From Oceanobacillus sojae (lineage in GTDB: Bacteria > Bacillota > Bacilli > Bacillales > Amphibacillaceae), in the NCBI RefSeq assembly GCF_900162665.1, contig NZ_LT727813.1, positions 526,214 to 590,213 on the forward strand: a DNA stretch of 64,000 nucleotides, in the 5' to 3' direction. The notes below the pieces were generated by a model. It made no database searches. It was not told the origin of the DNA and worked only from the letters and a program-made list of their open reading frames with translations. Shown here piece after piece: positions 53,753-61,987 of this stretch. The first letter of the stretch is position 1. Every line of letters starts with the position of its first letter. The translations under genes and the position numbers were made by a program.

Positions 53753-54901
53753 ATGCCAGTATCATCACAAAAAGGCTCTTTTTTAGAGCATATTACCATA
53801 CAGGATTCCTTTCCCATCGGGCCTGAACAGCTTGAAGCTGCGGCAAAGCATACCTTACCTGAAGAAGTGTTTGGCCACATCCGCTCCGGTGCCGGCGGCG
53901 AGGAAACATTAAGAAAAAATAGAACAGCTTTTGAGAAGTATTCCATCATTCCAAGATGTTTAAACAATGTATCGAAGGTGGATACCTCCATTCGTATTTT
54001 AGGAAAAGAATATGCTTTTCCATTTATGGTGGCTCCCATCGGCCATTTGAAAATGGTCCACGAGGAGCCCGACTTTGCCATTGCAAACGTTGCTGCCTCT
54101 ATGAATATTCCATATATCCAAAGCACTGTTACTGCCAGGTCTATCGAAGAGGTCTCAGAGGCTGTGCCTGAAGGACCTAAATGGTTTCAATTATATTGGT
54201 CAAGTAATGCTGCTATTTCCTACAGCATGGCAAAACGCGCAGAAAAAGCAGGATATGAAGCGATTGTTGTAACTGTGGATACAGTAATGCTTGGATGGCG
54301 GGAGGATGATATGCGCTATCAATATTCCCCTTTGAAAAAAGGATATGGAAAAGCCAATTATGTTCAGGATCCAGCTTTTCAGAAGGGGTTGAAGGAAGGC
54401 CAGGATGAAATTGATTCTATTATCGAGAATCTGCATCATCCGCACCTTCATTGGGACAACATAGCAGAATTACGTCAGCATACAAATCTGCCAATCTTTT
54501 TAAAAGGGATCCTTCATCCAGAAGATGCAATACAGGCTGCAGAAGCCGGGATCGACGGGATTGTTGTTTCCAATCATGGAGGCAGACAAATGGACGGGAT
54601 TATTCCAAGTCTGGAAGCATTGCCGGCTATCCGTAAAGCTGTCGGCCCGGATTTCCCTCTGCTCTTTGACAGCGGTATCCGCCGGGGAGCAGATGTAATC
54701 AAAGCTATTGCACTGGGTGCCGACGCAATTTTACTTGGACGTCCTTATGCATACGCACTGGCTCTGCAGGGGGAAGCAGGTGTCCAAAAGCTATTTGCCA
54801 ACCTCGCACAGGAGGTTTCTGTATCGATGGCTTTATCCGGAGCAAAGACAGTTGAAGAAGTAAAGCAGTTTACTTTAAAAGCCTCTGATTATTCATTGTA
54901 A
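53753..54901 (+). CDS. FMN-dependent 2-hydroxyacid oxidase/dehydrogenase (lactate 2-monooxygenase-like)
   Basis: A 382-aa TIM-barrel flavoprotein of the glycolate oxidase/lactate monooxygenase family. Catalytic His and Arg are in SNHGGRQMDG (about residue 274), and FMN-binding segments are FDSGIRRGADVIKA and ADAILLGRPYAYAL; the N-terminal VAPIGHLKM also matches. It oxidises an L-2-hydroxyacid to the 2-keto acid. It sits in the S-box unit after metI, without an intervening terminator. That suggests a sulfur-containing substrate such as 2-hydroxy-4-methylthiobutanoate rather than lactate; this is inference. Confidence 0.85.
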   Translation: MPVSSQKGSFLEHITIQDSFPIGPEQLEAAAKHTLPEEVFGHIRSGAGGEETLRKNRTAFEKYSIIPRCLNNVSKVDTSIRILGKEYAFPFMVAPIGHLKMVHEEPDFAIANVAASMNIPYIQSTVTARSIEEVSEAVPEGPKWFQLYWSSNAAISYSMAKRAEKAGYEAIVVTVDTVMLGWREDDMRYQYSPLKKGYGKANYVQDPAFQKGLKEGQDEIDSIIENLHHPHLHWDNIAELRQHTNLPIFLKGILHPEDAIQAAEAGIDGIVVSNHGGRQMDGIIPSLEALPAIRKAVGPDFPLLFDSGIRRGADVIKAIALGADAILLGRPYAYALALQGEAGVQKLFANLAQEVSVSMALSGAKTVEEVKQFTLKASDYSL

Positions 54902-54971
54902 TAAAGTGTGGATTCCTGTCAGCTCTTTTCTTTTATGAAGCAGCTAAGTTGCAATAGTCTGGAGGGGACCT

Positions 54972-55187
54972 ATGAACAGAAAAGAAAATATATTAATAGG
55001 GATATTATTTGTGATCTCAGGTATTTTGATTACCTTTTTCCTGAATACATTCACGATGATTACAGCACTGCTTATAATTGTCGCAACAGCTGTGTACGAT
55101 ATTTATAAGAAGCCGGCGTTTCCCAAAATTCTTTTTTATATTATTGTGTTTGGAGCATTTTCTGCTTATATCATTTTCTTTATTTAG
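54972..55187 (+). CDS. Small membrane protein, 71 aa
   Basis: Unrecognised protein with two or three hydrophobic segments (about 7-40 and 52-71) split by a short polar stretch (YDIYKKPAFPK). RBS TGGAGGGGA six bases before the ATG is excellent, and a terminator follows seven bases after the stop, so it is a real gene. It lies 70 bases after the oxidase gene and may be its last operon member or independent. No functional guess. Confidence 0.7.
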   Translation: MNRKENILIGILFVISGILITFFLNTFTMITALLIIVATAVYDIYKKPAFPKILFYIIVFGAFSAYIIFFI

Positions 55188-55193
55188 TTTAAC

Positions 55194-55232
55194 GAGTAAC
55201 TTTGCGGTAATACGTAGGGTTACTCTTTTTTT
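55194..55232 (+). terminator. Terminator after small membrane protein gene
   Basis: GAGTAAC and GTTACTC with an 18-base loop are followed by seven T. Confidence 0.8.
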
Positions 55233-55443
55233 GTCCAAAAATTGATAGTTTATAATTCCTATGATAGACACAAGAGGCTCTTCCAATTTTAAAATATAAA
55301 TCTTTTTTAAATTTGGTATTTGTTATAGTACAAAAAAAGGACACCATCTGTTAAAGTAAAAGTTAAAGCTTCTATTAGAATCTGGTTCTATCCAGATGGA
55401 TATGGTACAAGCAAAATCAGAACGTTTAAGAGGTGTTCGAAAG

Positions 55444-56700
55444 ATGGATGAATGGTACAAACTTGATAATGCAGGGAAAATGTTTCATGCTGTATCTGAA
55501 CAGACAAATTCTTCCGTTTTCCGGCTCGCGGCAGTAATGAAGGAAACGGTACAGCCTGATAAGCTTCAGCATGCACTTGATGATGTTCTTAAGCGTCTTC
55601 CAATGTTTGCAGTTAAGCTTAGCAAGGGATTATTTTGGGATTTCCTTGTTGAAAATAATGAAAAGCTATTTGTTCAGTATGAAAGCCAGTATCCATGTGC
55701 ACCCATTGATCCTATAGAAACAAACGGCTTCCTGATGCGTGTTACTTATTATAAAAAAAGGATTGCTGTGGAATTTTTTCATTCTGTAACAGATGGCACA
55801 GGTGCTTTAGAATTTATTAAGGCGCTTATTTACCATTATCTCGTTCATCTGGGTGAAAATGTGACCTATGAGAGTACATTGATTAATATTCATGATGAAC
55901 CCAGCTATTATGAACGGGATGACAGTTACCAAAATTACGTAACAGATGCAAAACCAGAAAAATTCAAGGAAGCATCTTCTTACCAAATTCGCGGCGGGTC
56001 AATAGATCAAACTGTTGTCATCCATGGAAAAATGAGTGCGGAAAAGGTACACCAGCTTGCTAAAAAGCATGGAACAACCATTACTGCTTTTATTTCAGCA
56101 CTTCTAATTGCAGCTATTTATAAAGAAAGATTGAAATTTCGCGCTTATCAGGAGGAAATAAAAATTGCCATCCCTGTTAATTTAAGAAACCTGTTTCCTT
56201 CGAATACGCTGCGTAATTTTTTTGGAGTTGTCAATATTGGCATGGCCATTACGGAAGAAACAACATTGGAAGAAATTATTTCTGAAGTGTCGAAGCAGCT
56301 GCGGGAAAAAGTACGGAAAGAAAGCCTGCAGCAAAGTATTAATGACCGGGTAAAATGGCAAACAAGGCTGACTGCCAGATTTATTCCGCTTCCTATTAAA
56401 TACCATGCAATCCGTTACGGTTACAGAAGCTTTAGTGAACGCACCAAAGCGATGACGATGACAAATGTCGGCAAGGTCCAGCTGCCAGAAGCTATGAAAT
56501 CGCATATCTCTCATATGGAGATTATTTTGTACCCGACAAAGAAAAGCCCGATTAATGGCGCGATGATTGCAGTTGGAGATGAGCTTGTCATTTCATTTTC
56601 GAGAATGATTAAAGAAGCAGATATTATTCGTACTTTTTTCAGAGAGCTTTCTAAGACATTTAATTTGGAGATAGAAGTATACTCCAATGACAGCAGGTGA
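55444..56700 (+). CDS. Condensation-domain-like acyltransferase (alcohol acetyltransferase family)
   Basis: A 418-aa stand-alone protein of the CoA-dependent acyltransferase superfamily. The active-site motif HxxxDG is HSVTDGTG (about residue 116), and the second-half motif region NFFGVVNIG is as in condensation domains. The ATG at 55444 was chosen since GAGGTG lies eight bases before it; the ATG at 55396 has no RBS. It overlaps the RBS of, and is coupled to, the zinc-ribbon membrane protein gene at 56706, a pairing that recurs in Firmicutes. Acyl donor and acceptor are unknown. There is no carrier protein or NRPS module nearby. Confidence 0.8.
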   Translation: MDEWYKLDNAGKMFHAVSEQTNSSVFRLAAVMKETVQPDKLQHALDDVLKRLPMFAVKLSKGLFWDFLVENNEKLFVQYESQYPCAPIDPIETNGFLMRVTYYKKRIAVEFFHSVTDGTGALEFIKALIYHYLVHLGENVTYESTLINIHDEPSYYERDDSYQNYVTDAKPEKFKEASSYQIRGGSIDQTVVIHGKMSAEKVHQLAKKHGTTITAFISALLIAAIYKERLKFRAYQEEIKIAIPVNLRNLFPSNTLRNFFGVVNIGMAITEETTLEEIISEVSKQLREKVRKESLQQSINDRVKWQTRLTARFIPLPIKYHAIRYGYRSFSERTKAMTMTNVGKVQLPEAMKSHISHMEIILYPTKKSPINGAMIAVGDELVISFSRMIKEADIIRTFFRELSKTFNLEIEVYSNDSR

Positions 56701-56705
56701 AAACA

Positions 56706-57365
56706 ATGCAGCATTATTGCACAAATTGCAGTGTCTATACAAAACAGAAATATTGCCCTTTATGCAAACGGAAGCTTTCCGATCAAACAGGAGATAATGA
56801 ATATTATCCTGTTTATGAAACCAAGGTCAAACGGCGCCGCTTTGCACAGCGTCTTGTCTTATTTATTGCGATTTTTGGCGTTAGTACAAGCTTGTTGATT
56901 AATTTACTGACGAACCCGGAAAGATTATGGTTTTTATATGTATTGGGACCTGTGCTGTATGGTGTACTGACTATAAATCACACCTTCCTTTCCAGAGCTC
57001 ATACCGGATCAAAAGTAGTTCTTCAAGTGATCTCACTATCTGTCATGCTGTTTATTTTAGATGCAGCATCCGGAAGCTCAAAATGGTCCATTCATTATGT
57101 TATTCCTTTTCTTGTTACATTGGCTACTTTTTTTGTAACAATTATTGTACTGCGGAAACCGATGAAATGGCGGGAATACATTGGATATATGTCAACGATG
57201 GTCATTCTCGGCTTTCTGCCCGTTATCCTATTTTTAAGCTCCTGGTCCACGGTATTATGGCCAAGTGCCGCAACTGCTTTATATGCTCTGTTGACATTGA
57301 TTGGCATGATACTATTTTCAGAAAAAACAATGAAGAATGAAATTGTACGGAGATTTCATTTCTAA
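56706..57365 (+). CDS. Zinc-ribbon membrane protein (DUF6320-like)
   Basis: A 219-aa protein. An N-terminal zinc ribbon (CTNCSVYTKQKYCPLCKRKL, two CxxC pairs in residues 5-24), a basic juxtamembrane patch (KVKRRR), then six hydrophobic helices. The ATG at 56706 has AGGTGA five bases upstream; GTG at 56697 overlaps the preceding stop. Coupled translation with the acyltransferase suggests one complex, the ribbon perhaps holding the enzyme at the membrane. Function not established. Confidence 0.75.
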   Translation: MQHYCTNCSVYTKQKYCPLCKRKLSDQTGDNEYYPVYETKVKRRRFAQRLVLFIAIFGVSTSLLINLLTNPERLWFLYVLGPVLYGVLTINHTFLSRAHTGSKVVLQVISLSVMLFILDAASGSSKWSIHYVIPFLVTLATFFVTIIVLRKPMKWREYIGYMSTMVILGFLPVILFLSSWSTVLWPSAATALYALLTLIGMILFSEKTMKNEIVRRFHF

Positions 57366-57368
57366 ATA

Positions 57369-57407
57369 AAGACACATGCTTTTTGTTAAATGATAAGCAT
57401 GTGTCTT
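57369..57407. terminator. Bidirectional terminator between membrane protein and Rpn genes
   Basis: The perfect 13-bp arms AAGACACATGCTT and AAGCATGTGTCTT have a 13-base loop, between convergent genes. Confidence 0.8.
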
Positions 57408-57440
57408 ATTGTTTCGTATTTCATCATGGGATTTTACAGA

Positions 57441-58607
57441 CTACTTTTCATTTTTCTCCGCTTCTTGCTGAATAATTTCTAACTGTTCTGGAGTAAGCCC
57501 AGTCACTTGCGTAATTGTGATATAATCTATCTCCCGTTCTAACATTTTTAGTGCCATCTGTTTCGTGGACTCCTCCAATGCTGACTCAGCTTCAATTCTT
57601 CTGCCCTCCTCTTCTCTTCTTTTTGTCTCTTCCTTTGTTCTTTTAATTTCCGCTTCGTCTTTCTCCGCTTTCAATTCATCTTTCTGAGTTTTCAGCTCAT
57701 CTTTCTGGGTTTCCAGCTCATCTTTCTGGGTTTCCAGCTCATCTTTCTGGGTTTCCAGCTCATCTTTCTGGGTTTCCAGCTCATCTTTCTGGGTTTCCAG
57801 CTCATCTTTTTGTATCTCCAGTTCATCCTTCTGAGTTTTCAGTTCTTGCATTTCCTGCTCCAATAACTCTCTATCCCGATTCATGGATTGTTCATCTAAA
57901 ATTTGCTTCAGGCGTATTTCATATTCCCGGCGCTCTTCCTTTGTACGGCTTAAATCTTCCCAGACACGCATTGCAATATTTAAAGATTTATCCCCCATCG
58001 CAATCTCCTCCAATTCTTGGTAGATATCATCGTAGAAATGATTCATTCTTCTGTCGACGACTCCTAATAACAGCAACCAACGGGTTAAGACATCTTCCCA
58101 TGGATTCAGCTGATTCTTTTTCCATGCGGTGATTAATTTAGGAATTTCCACAAAATGAAATTCGATCATATCAGTTAACGGATATTTTGGGTGAATCTCA
58201 TGCAATCGGAAAATATTATGGTAGGAATCTGTATCCTGCAACAGGTTAAAATGCATAATGTTAATGCTGATAACAGGATACAATTCTTTATAGCTTTGCC
58301 CTTCTTTTAGCTGCTCTGAAAAAAGTCTCGACCAGTAATACAGCGCTCTGTTAATCATATTATACTTATTATTGATTTGAATTTCTATGTTGACCCGTTC
58401 TTTATTCTCTGTCTCAACGAAGATATCTAATCTAGATTTTTTATCACCTTCATATTCGCCGCCAATTTCAATATTTTGAAAGATTAGATGCTGGATTGGA
58501 CTTCTTCCTGATTTCGCTAGAATTGCATTGAGAAAAACGACGGTAATATCCTTATTTTTCTCATTTCCAAACAATTGCTTGAAAGCATAATCCACCTTCA
58601 AATCCAT
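57441..58607 (-). CDS. Rpn-family PD-(D/E)XK nuclease with repetitive coiled coil
   Basis: A 388-aa protein of the Rpn/PDDEXK_2 family (recombination-promoting nuclease, often annotated as transposase). The nuclease core is residues 1-230: KVDYAFKQLFGNEKNKD at the start, and the catalytic RLDIFVETENKERVNIEIQ (Asp, then E-x-Q). Residues about 245-345 are a charged coiled coil built on the heptad ETQKDEL, repeated five times exactly and several times with changes. The C-terminus (about 345-388) ends with a helix (ERDIDYITITQVTGLTPEQL-like) typical of the family. No Shine-Dalgarno is visible before the ATG, suggesting weak translation. It is a lone gene. Confidence 0.88.
   Translation of the reverse strand: MDLKVDYAFKQLFGNEKNKDITVVFLNAILAKSGRSPIQHLIFQNIEIGGEYEGDKKSRLDIFVETENKERVNIEIQINNKYNMINRALYYWSRLFSEQLKEGQSYKELYPVISINIMHFNLLQDTDSYHNIFRLHEIHPKYPLTDMIEFHFVEIPKLITAWKKNQLNPWEDVLTRWLLLLGVVDRRMNHFYDDIYQELEEIAMGDKSLNIAMRVWEDLSRTKEERREYEIRLKQILDEQSMNRDRELLEQEMQELKTQKDELEIQKDELETQKDELETQKDELETQKDELETQKDELETQKDELKTQKDELKAEKDEAEIKRTKEETKRREEEGRRIEAESALEESTKQMALKMLEREIDYITITQVTGLTPEQLEIIQQEAEKNEK
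57656..57866. repeat. 21-bp tandem repeat within the Rpn gene
   Basis: Five perfect copies of the 21-mer CATCTTTCTGGGTTTCCAGC+T lie at 57698-57802 (unit starts 57698, 57719, 57740, 57761, 57782). Degenerate copies lie on both sides. Each unit encodes one heptad, so copy-number change keeps frame and alters coiled-coil length. Confidence 0.9.
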
Positions 58608-58998
58608 TAATTGATGATTTGGTATTTGAAGTAATGCTTTCTTCGTTCGTCCTTTTCTTTTTTGATACTTGTTGTATGATTTGTTATCTTCCTATACACG
58701 CAGAGCCGCTTTTTCTGATGAGGAATACACTTTACGCAGGCAAATTTGAGGCATAATAACACATCCTTTTATTATAATGAGGCTGTTTTCTGAGGTGATA
58801 TTATCTAAAAACATTACACAGAACAAATGTTCTTAAAACAAGGAATTTTTATAAAATAATTTGCACAGATTATCCCTCCTGTATTTCTGTATGTTTTACT
58901 TAACTGAAGGTAAAACTAGTTCTATATAAGTTGATAAATGTAACAAAAATATGTTACAAGCTAATCCTTGCACGCTTTACTTCCTGACAATACTAGAT
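58608..58998. other. Non-coding AT-rich region
   Basis: No gene supported. TGTAAC-N8-GTTACA (58939-58958) is a short palindrome that could be an operator. Promoters for the genes at 58607 (minus) and 59114 (plus) must lie here, but none is convincing. Confidence 0.45.
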
Positions 58999-59042
58999 TT
59001 GATCCATTTGTATGGATTTTACAATTCATACGAATGGATCAA
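58999..59042. promoter_or_regulatory. Strong 16-bp hairpin upstream of small gene
   Basis: TTGATCCATTTGTATG (58999-59014) pairs with CATACGAATGGATCAA (59027-59042), with one G-U, around a 12-base loop. No T-run follows. It lies 71 bases before the ATG at 59114. Confidence 0.6.
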
Positions 59043-59113
59043 GAGCGCATATCAGGCCAACGAGAAATTATTTAGTTCAGTTTATATAGAAGAATGTAAA
59101 GGAGAAATTATAA

Positions 59114-59449
59114 ATGATTGTATTAGAAACTCATTTACCAGGAAAAAGAGGTTTTTATCAAAAATTGAAGCCACACCTAGAAGGGCTTGGATTTCATATA
59201 GCCGGAAAAAATAGCAGGAATAGAGGCTGTTTTAATGGGATTCTTACCAGCAGAGGAGAAAGAAAGCTTTATTTATCACTTCCTTATCAAATAATATACG
59301 AAGAACATGACCAGCCATCTGCTCAAATTGAATTTGGATGTCCTCTTATCATAAATCATGCTGTTCATTCAGATTCAACCATCGATTGGAAGCTGGCAGG
59401 AGAACAGGCAGTACAGCAAATTATTAATCATATTGATAATAATCTCTAG
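59114..59449 (+). CDS. Small hypothetical protein (possibly YugN-like)
   Basis: A 111-aa soluble protein. RBS AAAGGAG eight bases before the ATG supports the start. The pattern MIVLETHLPGKRGFYQKLKP, then LEGLGFHIAG, and later IEFGCPLIINHA is reminiscent of the YugN-like family of Bacillus, but the match is weak. Function of that family is unknown. A strong hairpin lies in its leader, and a DUF1992 gene follows 69 bases later on the same strand. Confidence 0.6.
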   Translation: MIVLETHLPGKRGFYQKLKPHLEGLGFHIAGKNSRNRGCFNGILTSRGERKLYLSLPYQIIYEEHDQPSAQIEFGCPLIINHAVHSDSTIDWKLAGEQAVQQIINHIDNNL

Positions 59450-59518
59450 TTGAATTTCAGCTCCCGTTCCAGCATACTAAAAGAAGGATGATAGCCAGAT
59501 TTCATAGGGAGTGACGTT

Positions 59519-59875
59519 ATGTATCACTTTGTGGAAGAGCAAATTAAAAAGGCAGTGGATGACGGAGAGTTTGAAAATTTGCCGGGCCAGGGAGAGCGCC
59601 TGGACCTGCGTGATGAATTTGCCGGATTACCTGAAGAGGTTAAACAATCTTTTCGTATTTTAAAACGGGCAGGCTACCTTTCAGATGAGCAGGAAAAGCA
59701 AAAGCAGTATATCTCGCACCGCGACTTAATGCAAATTGCAACGGATGGAGAAAAGCAAGCCGATCTATCAGAAAAACAAGTGGCTTTTCAAATATTGACA
59801 AAAGAACGGAAGCTTGATAAAAGCAGTGTTTTTCGTAAATATGCGAGTAAGATCAGGCATAAATTGTTTCGGTAA
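59519..59875 (+). CDS. DUF1992 protein (DnaJ homologue subfamily C-like)
   Basis: A 118-aa protein of the DUF1992 family. The diagnostic start VEEQIKKAVDDGEFENLPGQ, then GERLDL, and the later FRILKRAGYLSDE are present. These proteins match the conserved part of eukaryotic DNAJC28; no J-domain is present and the bacterial role is unknown. Start ATG at 59519 follows a weak AGGGAGTGA. It is followed by a terminator. Confidence 0.85.
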   Translation: MYHFVEEQIKKAVDDGEFENLPGQGERLDLRDEFAGLPEEVKQSFRILKRAGYLSDEQEKQKQYISHRDLMQIATDGEKQADLSEKQVAFQILTKERKLDKSSVFRKYASKIRHKLFR

Positions 59876-59908
59876 AAAGGGACTAACCATCCAGTTAATC
59901 CCTTTTTT
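59874..59908. terminator. Bidirectional terminator between DUF1992 and beta-lactamase-like genes
   Basis: AAAAGGGACTAAC and GTTAATCCCTTTT arms with a six-base loop and six T. Confidence 0.82.
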
Positions 59909-59911
59909 AAT

Positions 59912-60934
59912 TTACATTATACGTTCCATCTCTTTTAACAGCTCATAAGCACCTTCAGATTCATTAGAGCACACAATCATCGTCTTTTCATCGTGCGGAT
60001 AATGAACTGCACGAAAATTAACTCCCGGATCATATCCCATCTGAATATACTTTATCACTTCTTGATTGTCGTCTAATTCCATATAACCGGAATAGCCGTA
60101 ATAGATATTTTCTTCCTCATCTACACATTCACGCGCTTGCAGTACCTCCCGGGTCATTTCCTCAGATAACAGCTGGTAACCGGTCAGAGCGTCCCAAAAT
60201 TTAGCCATATCACGTACGGTAACATACGCACCGCCATCTGAACCGCCTCTAGCAGGAATAGAATAAATATTTGTCTTCCATTTTCCATTAGGCTCTTCTA
60301 CATAGCCTAAGGCTGTCCGTTCCGGTAAACAATCCATTTCAAAATATCCCGAATCATTCATCCCCGCTGCTTTAAAAATATTTTCTTCTACAAATGAAGG
60401 AAAGCTGTAGTTGGCAGCCTGTTCCACAATCAAACCTAATAAAATATAGCCTGAATTATTATATTGAAAGGAACGGCCCGGTTTACCCTGCATTTCTCTA
60501 TGCTGAAAAAGCGGCAGAAAATCTTTTGGTGTTCTGACGCCATACATGGGGAAATTCTCCCACAACAGCTCAAAATCATCCATCTCTTCTTCATCAAAAT
60601 AATCCGGTACACCAGAAGTATGCGTTAGTAAATGATGAATGGTAATGTCCTTGTCAAAGTAAGGAAATTCTTCTGACACGCAATCCTGTAATTTTGTCTC
60701 AAACGATAATTTTCCCATTTCGACAAGCTTGGCAACAGCAATGGCAGTAAATAGTTTACACCCTGAAGCAATACCAAATCGTGTATCTACCTGATTTTCA
60801 AGCTTTTCAGCACGATTTCTGAATCCACTGCTTCCTGTTATTATTTCATCCTGCTTTTTTGCATAGAAAGCTCCTGAAAAAGAAAGTTCTTTTTGCACTT
60901 CCATCAGCTTGTTCCTTTTGTTTTCTGTGTTCAT
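59912..60934 (-). CDS. Serine hydrolase, beta-lactamase (class C)-like
   Basis: A 340-aa penicillin-binding-protein-like hydrolase. The SxxK motif is SGCK (about residue 57), the Tyr motif YNNSG (about 159), and HLLTHTSGVPDY is conserved. No signal peptide is visible, so it is probably cytosolic. Such EstB/PBP4*-type proteins are usually esterases or D-aminopeptidases rather than true beta-lactamases. RBS AGGAGGG. It is monocistronic. The 180 bases upstream hold nothing recognised. Confidence 0.87.
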   Translation of the reverse strand: MNTENKRNKLMEVQKELSFSGAFYAKKQDEIITGSSGFRNRAEKLENQVDTRFGIASGCKLFTAIAVAKLVEMGKLSFETKLQDCVSEEFPYFDKDITIHHLLTHTSGVPDYFDEEEMDDFELLWENFPMYGVRTPKDFLPLFQHREMQGKPGRSFQYNNSGYILLGLIVEQAANYSFPSFVEENIFKAAGMNDSGYFEMDCLPERTALGYVEEPNGKWKTNIYSIPARGGSDGGAYVTVRDMAKFWDALTGYQLLSEEMTREVLQARECVDEEENIYYGYSGYMELDDNQEVIKYIQMGYDPGVNFRAVHYPHDEKTMIVCSNESEGAYELLKEMERIM

Positions 60935-61113
60935 TTTTGTCCCTCCTGAAATCCTTTCATATTTTTATTTATGATTTTAAAAAGGATATCAGTTAAGATG
61001 TTCATACCATATAACGAATCATATGATTTTCCTCCGTTCTTCATAGAGTTAATATCATTGTACGTTAAAATACAGAAAATTACTACAAATCCAGTTGTTT
61101 TTTCGATTATATC

Positions 61114-61965
61114 TTAAAACAGCCCCAGCTGCTGCGAAGCCAGTCCATCAAACTCAATTCCTAACATCTGCTGCAGCTGTTTAGCATTCCCTGCCGCATG
61201 TCTGCCGGAATTATTATTAAACAGAACAATAACTTCATTACTCTGCTTTTCCAGCCTTTTTACCTCTTCAGCTATAACAGTTAATTCCTTTTCACTGTAT
61301 TCATACAAATAGCGGACTTTCCGCCAATTCGCATTTCCTGAATAATTCCATCCATGCACGTTCCTGCCGTGCAGACGGATAATCGTTTTATCTTTCACTG
61401 TTACCACAGGTACAAACGGCACCGATTTCACACCAGCCTGAGGCTCATCAGCAATGGCATGGATCCAGCCTTCCTGCTTCATGAAATCCAGGGTTTGCTG
61501 TTGAAATCTTTCTTCATACCAGGATTGATTTCTGAATTCCAATGCAACCGGTATATCTTTCATTTGCTTTTTACAATAACGGATATACTGTACATGCTCT
61601 TGTATACAATCAAACTTTGGTGGAAATTGAAACAGCACAGCTCCCAGCTTCCCTGCTCTTTGAAGCGGTTCAATCGACTCCCTGAAAGCCTGGAACATTT
61701 CTGCTATCGTTTCAAAAGGATTTTCCTTCTCCTCACCATCATGTCCAGTCATTCCATGAAAGGCTTTCACGATAAATTGAAAATTTTCCGGTGTTTCCTT
61801 TACCCATTTTTCCATATTGCGGATAGGCTGAACCGCATAAAAAGAGGAGTCTAATTCTACAACTGGAAAGTGACTGCTGTATTCCTGCAGCTTCTCGTGT
61901 GTTTTGGTATCAGCAGCATAAATAGAATCATGATCTCCCCATCCTGTCAATCCAATCTGAATCAC
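61114..61965 (-). CDS. DUF72 family protein (YecE-like)
   Basis: A 283-aa TIM-barrel-like DUF72 protein. Family marks: IGLTGWGDHD at the start, VELDSSFYAVQP, GAVLFQFPPKF, VALEFRNQSWY and RLHGRN. Start is GTG with GAGAGGTG upstream. Biochemical function is unknown. It follows the AbrB-type membrane protein gene after 22 bases and is probably co-transcribed. Confidence 0.9.
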   Translation of the reverse strand: MIQIGLTGWGDHDSIYAADTKTHEKLQEYSSHFPVVELDSSFYAVQPIRNMEKWVKETPENFQFIVKAFHGMTGHDGEEKENPFETIAEMFQAFRESIEPLQRAGKLGAVLFQFPPKFDCIQEHVQYIRYCKKQMKDIPVALEFRNQSWYEERFQQQTLDFMKQEGWIHAIADEPQAGVKSVPFVPVVTVKDKTIIRLHGRNVHGWNYSGNANWRKVRYLYEYSEKELTVIAEEVKRLEKQSNEVIVLFNNNSGRHAAGNAKQLQQMLGIEFDGLASQQLGLF

Positions 61966-61987
61966 TTTTTCACACCTCTCCCCTGCT

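Noticed and set aside
57656-57866. The 21-bp tandem repeat as a CRISPR array
   Set aside because: The units are contiguous without spacers and lie inside a coding frame.
57441-58607. Treating the Rpn gene as an insertion sequence
   Set aside because: Although the family is often labelled transposase, there are no terminal inverted repeats or target duplications at its ends; it is a nuclease-like gene, not a complete mobile element.
58951-59214. 87-codon ORF overlapping the start of the 59114 gene
   Set aside because: It runs through the strong hairpin and overlaps a better-supported gene with a good RBS in another frame.
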